DNA of 8,677 nucleotides, taken from contig JAWODU010000100.1 of the NCBI GenBank assembly GCA_046483125.1, positions 1 through 8,677 on the forward strand, given 5' to 3'. Shown here one piece after another: positions 5,759-8,677 of the stretch. Made by a program: the position numbers and the translations under genes. The DNA is from JAWODU01 sp046483125. GTDB taxonomy: Bacteria > Verrucomicrobiota > Kiritimatiellia > UBA8416 > JAWODU01. How positions within the stretch are numbered: position 1 is the first letter of the stretch; each line of letters starts with the position of its first letter. The notes below the pieces were generated by a model that was not told the origin of the DNA, did not search any database, and saw only the letters and a list, made by a program, of their open reading frames with translations.

Positions 5759-6810
5759 TGGCATCGCGTGTTTTTATGACCGGTAATGACGCCATGGGAG
5801 AAGCCGCTGTAAAGGCGGGATGTGGCTGTTACTACGGCTATCCCATAACCCCGCAAAACGAACTCACAGCCTACATGGCCAGACGCATGGAAGAGAGCCG
5901 CAGGGTCTTCATACAGGCTGAAAGCGAAATGGCCGCCATAAACATGGTGTTCGGAAGTTCCCTTGCCGGGAAAAGGGCCATGACGTCATCGTCTTCGCCT
6001 GGAATCAGCCTGAAGCAGGAAGGCATATCGTACCTTGCCGGGGCGGAATTACCCGCGGTTATCATAAACGTTCAAAGGGGCGGCCCTGGATTGGGAAATA
6101 TCGACCCGGCTCAAGGCGATTATTTCCAGGCCACAAGAGGCGGAGGCCACGGCGACTACCGGCAGATAGTGCTGGGGCCGGATTCGGTTCAGGAAATGCA
6201 CGATTTCACCTACGACGCGTTCCGGCTAGCGGAGAAGTACAGAATGCCCGTCATGGTCCTGGCGGACGGGCGCCTGGGGCAGATGATGGAACCCCTGGTG
6301 CTGAAGGAAGATCCACTGCCTCCTCCGGACAATGGTACATGGGCTCTTACCGGGGCCAAAGGACGTCCTCCCAGGCTCATTCGTTCTCTTTACCTTGGGG
6401 AAGGGGAACTTGAAGCATTGAACCTGAGGCTTCAGGAGAAATACAGAGAGATAGAACGAAAAGAAATACGATGGGAAGAGCAAGCGACGGACGACTGCGA
6501 TGTGTTAATGGTCGCATACGGGACCAGCGCCCGGATATGCGCAGGCGCCCTTAAAACGGCCCGTGACTCCGGCTTGAAAGCGGGCCTTTTGCGGCCGGTA
6601 ACGTTGTGGCCGTTCCCGGCTTCGGCAGTTTCGGAATTGAGCGAACGGGTGCGGAAGATCCTGGTTGTCGAAATGAGCGCCGGGCAGATGCTGGAAGATG
6701 TCCAACTGGCCGTCAGGGGGCGGAAGCCCGTGGACTTCACGGGGCGAATGGGCGGGCTGGTGCCTTCCGAAGACGATGTATTGCGGAAATTGAAGGAAAC
6801 ACAGGAATGA
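5758..6810 (+). CDS. vorB: 2-oxoacid:ferredoxin oxidoreductase alpha subunit, VorB type
   Basis: A 350-residue protein of full family length. It forms the catalytic heterodimer with the TPP-binding beta subunit and oxidatively decarboxylates a 2-oxoacid to acyl-CoA. The N-terminal pyruvate:ferredoxin-oxidoreductase-like domain (about 5-180) shows GYPITPQNE at 27-35, whose Thr 31 corresponds to the substrate-contacting Thr of the family. It also has QAESE at 53-57, TSSSSPGISL at 76-85 and GGGHGDY at 128-134. A transketolase-C-like domain occupies about 245-345 (LLRPVTLWPFP, EMSAGQM). The SSSSPGISL, AGAELP and GPGLGNI signatures fit the VorB subfamily, annotated for 3-methyl-2-oxobutanoate, better than KorA. 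True substrates in this family are often uncertain, and 2-oxoglutarate or aryl pyruvates remain possible. A strong AGGAGG-type ribosome binding site lies at 5745-5753. The stop overlaps the beta start as ATGA. Confidence 0.94.
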   Translation: MASRVFMTGNDAMGEAAVKAGCGCYYGYPITPQNELTAYMARRMEESRRVFIQAESEMAAINMVFGSSLAGKRAMTSSSSPGISLKQEGISYLAGAELPAVIINVQRGGPGLGNIDPAQGDYFQATRGGGHGDYRQIVLGPDSVQEMHDFTYDAFRLAEKYRMPVMVLADGRLGQMMEPLVLKEDPLPPPDNGTWALTGAKGRPPRLIRSLYLGEGELEALNLRLQEKYREIERKEIRWEEQATDDCDVLMVAYGTSARICAGALKTARDSGLKAGLLRPVTLWPFPASAVSELSERVRKILVVEMSAGQMLEDVQLAVRGRKPVDFTGRMGGLVPSEDDVLRKLKETQE

Positions 6811-7574
6811 GTTCAAAGGCGGACAACATACTTTACAGGCGTCCTGATTCGCTGACGCCGAAGCCGACTCACTACTGTCCCGGCTGCGGCCATGGAATTG
6901 TGCACAAGCTGATTGCCGAGGCCGTTGACGAGCTGGGAGTGAGGGAGAAGACTATAGGTGTGGCGCCCGTGGGCTGTGCCGTACTGGCTTATTTCTATTT
7001 CAATTTCGACGTCAGCGAGGCCGCACACGGCAGAACCCCGGCCGTGGCCACTGGTATCAAGCGGGCCCTGCCGGACAGGATTGTGTTTTCATACCAGGGA
7101 GACGGAGATCTCGCGGCTATCGGCACCGCGGAGACCATCCACGCGGCCAACAGGGGTGAGAACATTACCGTGGTCTTCATCAACAATTCGGTATACGGCA
7201 TGACCGGAGGTCAGATGGCGCCCACGACTATGGCAGGGCAGAAAACGGCCACTACCCCCACGGGGAGAAACATCGGCAAAGCAGGTCCTCCGATAAAGAT
7301 GTGCGAACTGTTGAACACGCTCGACATGCCTTATCATATTGAACGCACGGCTATTGACGGATCGGCGGGCGTTCGTAAGACGAAAAAAGCTCTCTTTACG
7401 GCTTTTGAATCCCAGGTTGAAGGCAGGGGATACAGCTTCGTGGAAGTGCTTTCCCCCTGCCCCACTTACCAGAGAACAAGTCCCGTTGATTCACTGAAAT
7501 TCATTCGCGAAAAGATGGCCGTTTGTTTTCCGCCGCGTGTATTTCGCAGGGAAGGAGAACCGATAGATGCTTGA
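6807..7574 (+). CDS. 2-oxoacid:ferredoxin oxidoreductase beta subunit (TPP-binding)
   Basis: The start is ATG 6807, which overlaps the alpha stop by four bases and has GAAGGA nine bases upstream. The frame is open further upstream, but that part is antisense-like and has no homology. The 255-residue product has YCPGCGHG at 23-30, including the CxxC typical of this subunit, and VGCA at 56-59. The thiamine-pyrophosphate/Mg motif starts at GDGD 98-101 and ends at NN 126-127, followed by YGMTGGQMAPTT at 130-141. Cys 218 lies in the conserved SPCPTYQ. In the complex this subunit holds TPP and completes the active site with alpha. Together with the gamma gene it corresponds to the two halves of the fused VorA of some methanogens; korB is the equivalent name in the 2-oxoglutarate family. 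Confidence 0.94.
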   Translation: MSSKADNILYRRPDSLTPKPTHYCPGCGHGIVHKLIAEAVDELGVREKTIGVAPVGCAVLAYFYFNFDVSEAAHGRTPAVATGIKRALPDRIVFSYQGDGDLAAIGTAETIHAANRGENITVVFINNSVYGMTGGQMAPTTMAGQKTATTPTGRNIGKAGPPIKMCELLNTLDMPYHIERTAIDGSAGVRKTKKALFTAFESQVEGRGYSFVEVLSPCPTYQRTSPVDSLKFIREKMAVCFPPRVFRREGEPIDA

Positions 7575-8088
7575 ACGGGTGCTTATGGCGGGATCGGGGG
7601 GACAGGGCATCATAACGATCGGCAAGCTTTTCGCTTCCACGTGCCTGGATACCGTGCCTCACATTACATTCTTCCCCGCGTACGGCGCCGAAGTGAGAGG
7701 AGGGACATCGAACTGCCAGGTCATTCTTTCTTCGGAAGAAATACCATCGCCCGTTTCGGAGGTATATGATTCGATGCTCATCATGAACCAGGCGAGCCTG
7801 GATCGCTTTTTCGGACGAGCGTCGGATTCAAGCCTGCTGATTGTGAATACATCGATGTGCAGACCGCCGGACCATCCAAACGTTGCAGGCGTTGACGCCA
7901 CACAGGCGGCCCACAGCCTGGGTAACGCGAAGGCGGCTAATTTCATAATGCTTGGTAAATATATTGGATCCAGGCATATTCTTAAGCCTGACCTGCTCGA
8001 TGACGGCATCAGGAAACTGTTTGCCGGCAAGGGCCGGGACCTTGTGGAATTGAATATCAAGGCCTTTCACAAGGGGCTGGAGACGTGA
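7567..8088 (+). CDS. 2-oxoacid:ferredoxin oxidoreductase gamma subunit
   Basis: A 173-residue protein of normal length for the gamma subunit family (PorG/KorC/VorC). It has the N-terminal GSGGQG glycine motif at 9-14 and the conserved YGAEVRGGTSNCQV at 39-52. In multi-subunit 2-oxoacid oxidoreductases this domain packs on the catalytic core; its fold contains a Rossmann-like part, and its exact role is less clear than those of alpha and beta. ATG 7567 lies inside the beta gene, giving an eight-base overlap, and has AAGGAG nine bases upstream, so the start is well supported. Its TGA is embedded in GTGA, coupling it to the ankyrin gene that follows. The gene order is ferredoxin, alpha, beta, gamma. 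Confidence 0.93.
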   Translation: MLERVLMAGSGGQGIITIGKLFASTCLDTVPHITFFPAYGAEVRGGTSNCQVILSSEEIPSPVSEVYDSMLIMNQASLDRFFGRASDSSLLIVNTSMCRPPDHPNVAGVDATQAAHSLGNAKAANFIMLGKYIGSRHILKPDLLDDGIRKLFAGKGRDLVELNIKAFHKGLET

Positions 8089-8504
8089 AATACTCCGCGT
8101 TGCTGATTCTTTCTGTTTTTCTGGCGGCGGGACATGGGAGCGTGTGCGCGGCGGGGCCGGTGGAAGTCGATACAAACGCCGTGGGGGTGAGCGTACACAA
8201 GGCAGTATGGACGAACGATCTGTGCGCCTTGAGCAGGATACTGGAAGAAGACAGGAACGCCGCCAACGCAACGGTACGGGGCGGAGTTACTCCCCTGCAT
8301 CTTGCCGCGGCAATGAACAGGAAGTCGGCCGCCGGCATACTCCTTGCCTGCGGCGCGGAAGTCAACGCCCGTACCGACACCGGATTTACTCCTCTTCACT
8401 GGGCGGCATGCCGCGACTCGGCCCGGGCGGCTGATTTGCTGATCCTGATGGGAGCCGACGTTTCGGCGACAGCCTCAAACGGGCCCCCGGCGATATGGCT
8501 TTGA
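8085..8504 (+). CDS. Secreted ankyrin-repeat protein, 3' end apparently lost
   Basis: It starts at GTG 8085 in a GTGA overlap with the gamma gene, with AAGGGG eight bases upstream. Residues 1-23 are a signal peptide (short basic start, LLILSVFLAA core, possible cleavage after VCA). Three ankyrin-like units follow: about 35-66 (weak), 67-99 (GVTPLHLAA, ending in GAEVNARTDT) and 100-132 (GFTPLHWAA, ending in GADVSATASN). The usual next unit would begin NGQTPL, but after NG 132-133 the sequence becomes PPAIWL and stops, so the repeat is broken at about base 8484. The intact protein was probably longer. Ankyrin repeats mediate protein binding, so this may act in the envelope, but no partner is evident. 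Its coupling to the Vor operon may be incidental. Confidence 0.8.
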   Translation: MKYSALLILSVFLAAGHGSVCAAGPVEVDTNAVGVSVHKAVWTNDLCALSRILEEDRNAANATVRGGVTPLHLAAAMNRKSAAGILLACGAEVNARTDTGFTPLHWAACRDSARAADLLILMGADVSATASNGPPAIWL

Positions 8505-8676
8505 CGGCAATCTCGACAATCTTCTGAATCGTGAAGCTAAAATCCTGTGCTTCTGTTCGCTTATTGCCAGCCAGAATATACTGCTGTATGACGCCGGCCG
8601 TCTCGCGCGATGACGCTGCAAGTGTCTCAAAATAGACCGTGGCGACTCTGGCTTCCTTTGAAATAAATTGACCAAC
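8386..8676 (-). pseudogene. DUF2254-like membrane protein fragment
   Basis: The minus-strand frame is open from the window edge down to TAA at 8386-8388, but only 8485-8676 looks like a protein. It reads VGQFISKEARVATVYFETL at the edge, then ILAGNKRTEAQDFSFTIQK and IVEIAVKAISPG. The pattern of G-x-x-R-T-x-x-Q-D followed by I-V-E-I-A-x-x-A-x-SPG matches DUF2254 predicted membrane proteins, whose next residues are normally INDP-x-TA. Here SPG is followed by ARLRLSP, which is antisense of the ankyrin gene. The fragment thus lacks its C-terminus, and its N-terminus lies beyond the window. By hand count it is about 48% GC against about 71% for the 90 bases before it. No start codon is visible. The family call rests on remembered motifs. 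Confidence 0.55.
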
Positions 8677-8677
8677 A

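Noticed and set aside
6606..6806. Upstream extension of the beta subunit frame
   Set aside because: The extension lies inside the alpha gene and has no family similarity. Homology begins just after ATG 6807, which has a ribosome binding site and an ATGA overlap.
8475..8675. Minus-strand 66-residue frame with an ATG-like start at the right edge
   Set aside because: Its product is Arg/Ser-rich and unlike any family. The adjacent minus-strand frame gives a convincing DUF2254-like sequence, so this one is a shadow.

Overview
The window (8677 bases, GC-rich) reads as part of an anaerobic or oxygen-sensitive bacterial chromosome or metagenome contig. The likely source is a PVC-type lineage such as Kiritimatiellota, Lentisphaerota or a relative. 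The lineage call is only an inference, from the fused Bat proteins, the ferredoxin-linked 2-oxoacid oxidoreductase and the intergenic space filled with short tandem word repeats. No rRNA or tRNA is present to confirm it. All intact genes lie on the plus strand.

Layout. (1) 3-4961 is the 3' part of a Bat ('Bacteroides aerotolerance') operon. It holds a BatB-like VWA protein fused to a BatC-like TPR region (5' end outside the window), a BatD-like/BatE-like TPR fusion, and a more canonical BatD with a C-terminal SH3-like domain. A GGTTACA-type repeat separates the first two genes and supplies the start and first residues of the second. (2) 4962-5503 has no credible gene. It is a mosaic of at least four short tandem-repeat families, a 20-bp perfect palindrome, several inverted repeats and two hairpins. 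A final hairpin covers the start region of the next gene. (3) 5504-8088 is a compact four-gene operon for a 2-oxoacid:ferredoxin oxidoreductase of the VorB/KorA class: two-[4Fe-4S] ferredoxin subunit, alpha, TPP-binding beta, gamma. Every junction overlaps, which suggests translational coupling. (4) 8085-8504 is a secreted ankyrin-repeat protein, coupled to the gamma gene by a GTGA overlap. Its ankyrin homology stops abruptly near 8484. (5) On the minus strand, 8485-8676 encodes a fragment of what looks like a DUF2254 membrane protein, also cut at about 8485, so two unrelated genes are joined head-on within a few bases.

Function. The Bat proteins are envelope proteins (VWA, TPR and Ig-like modules anchored by membrane helices), normally encoded next to a MoxR ATPase. 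The Vor/Kor complex oxidatively decarboxylates a 2-oxoacid, probably a branched-chain one, to acyl-CoA and passes electrons to ferredoxin. The two operons share a direction but nothing in the sequence links them functionally. The points most worth checking are the ankyrin/DUF2254 junction, the repeat array split by a palindrome-bearing insert, the repeat-derived N-terminus, and the hairpin over the start of the ferredoxin gene.
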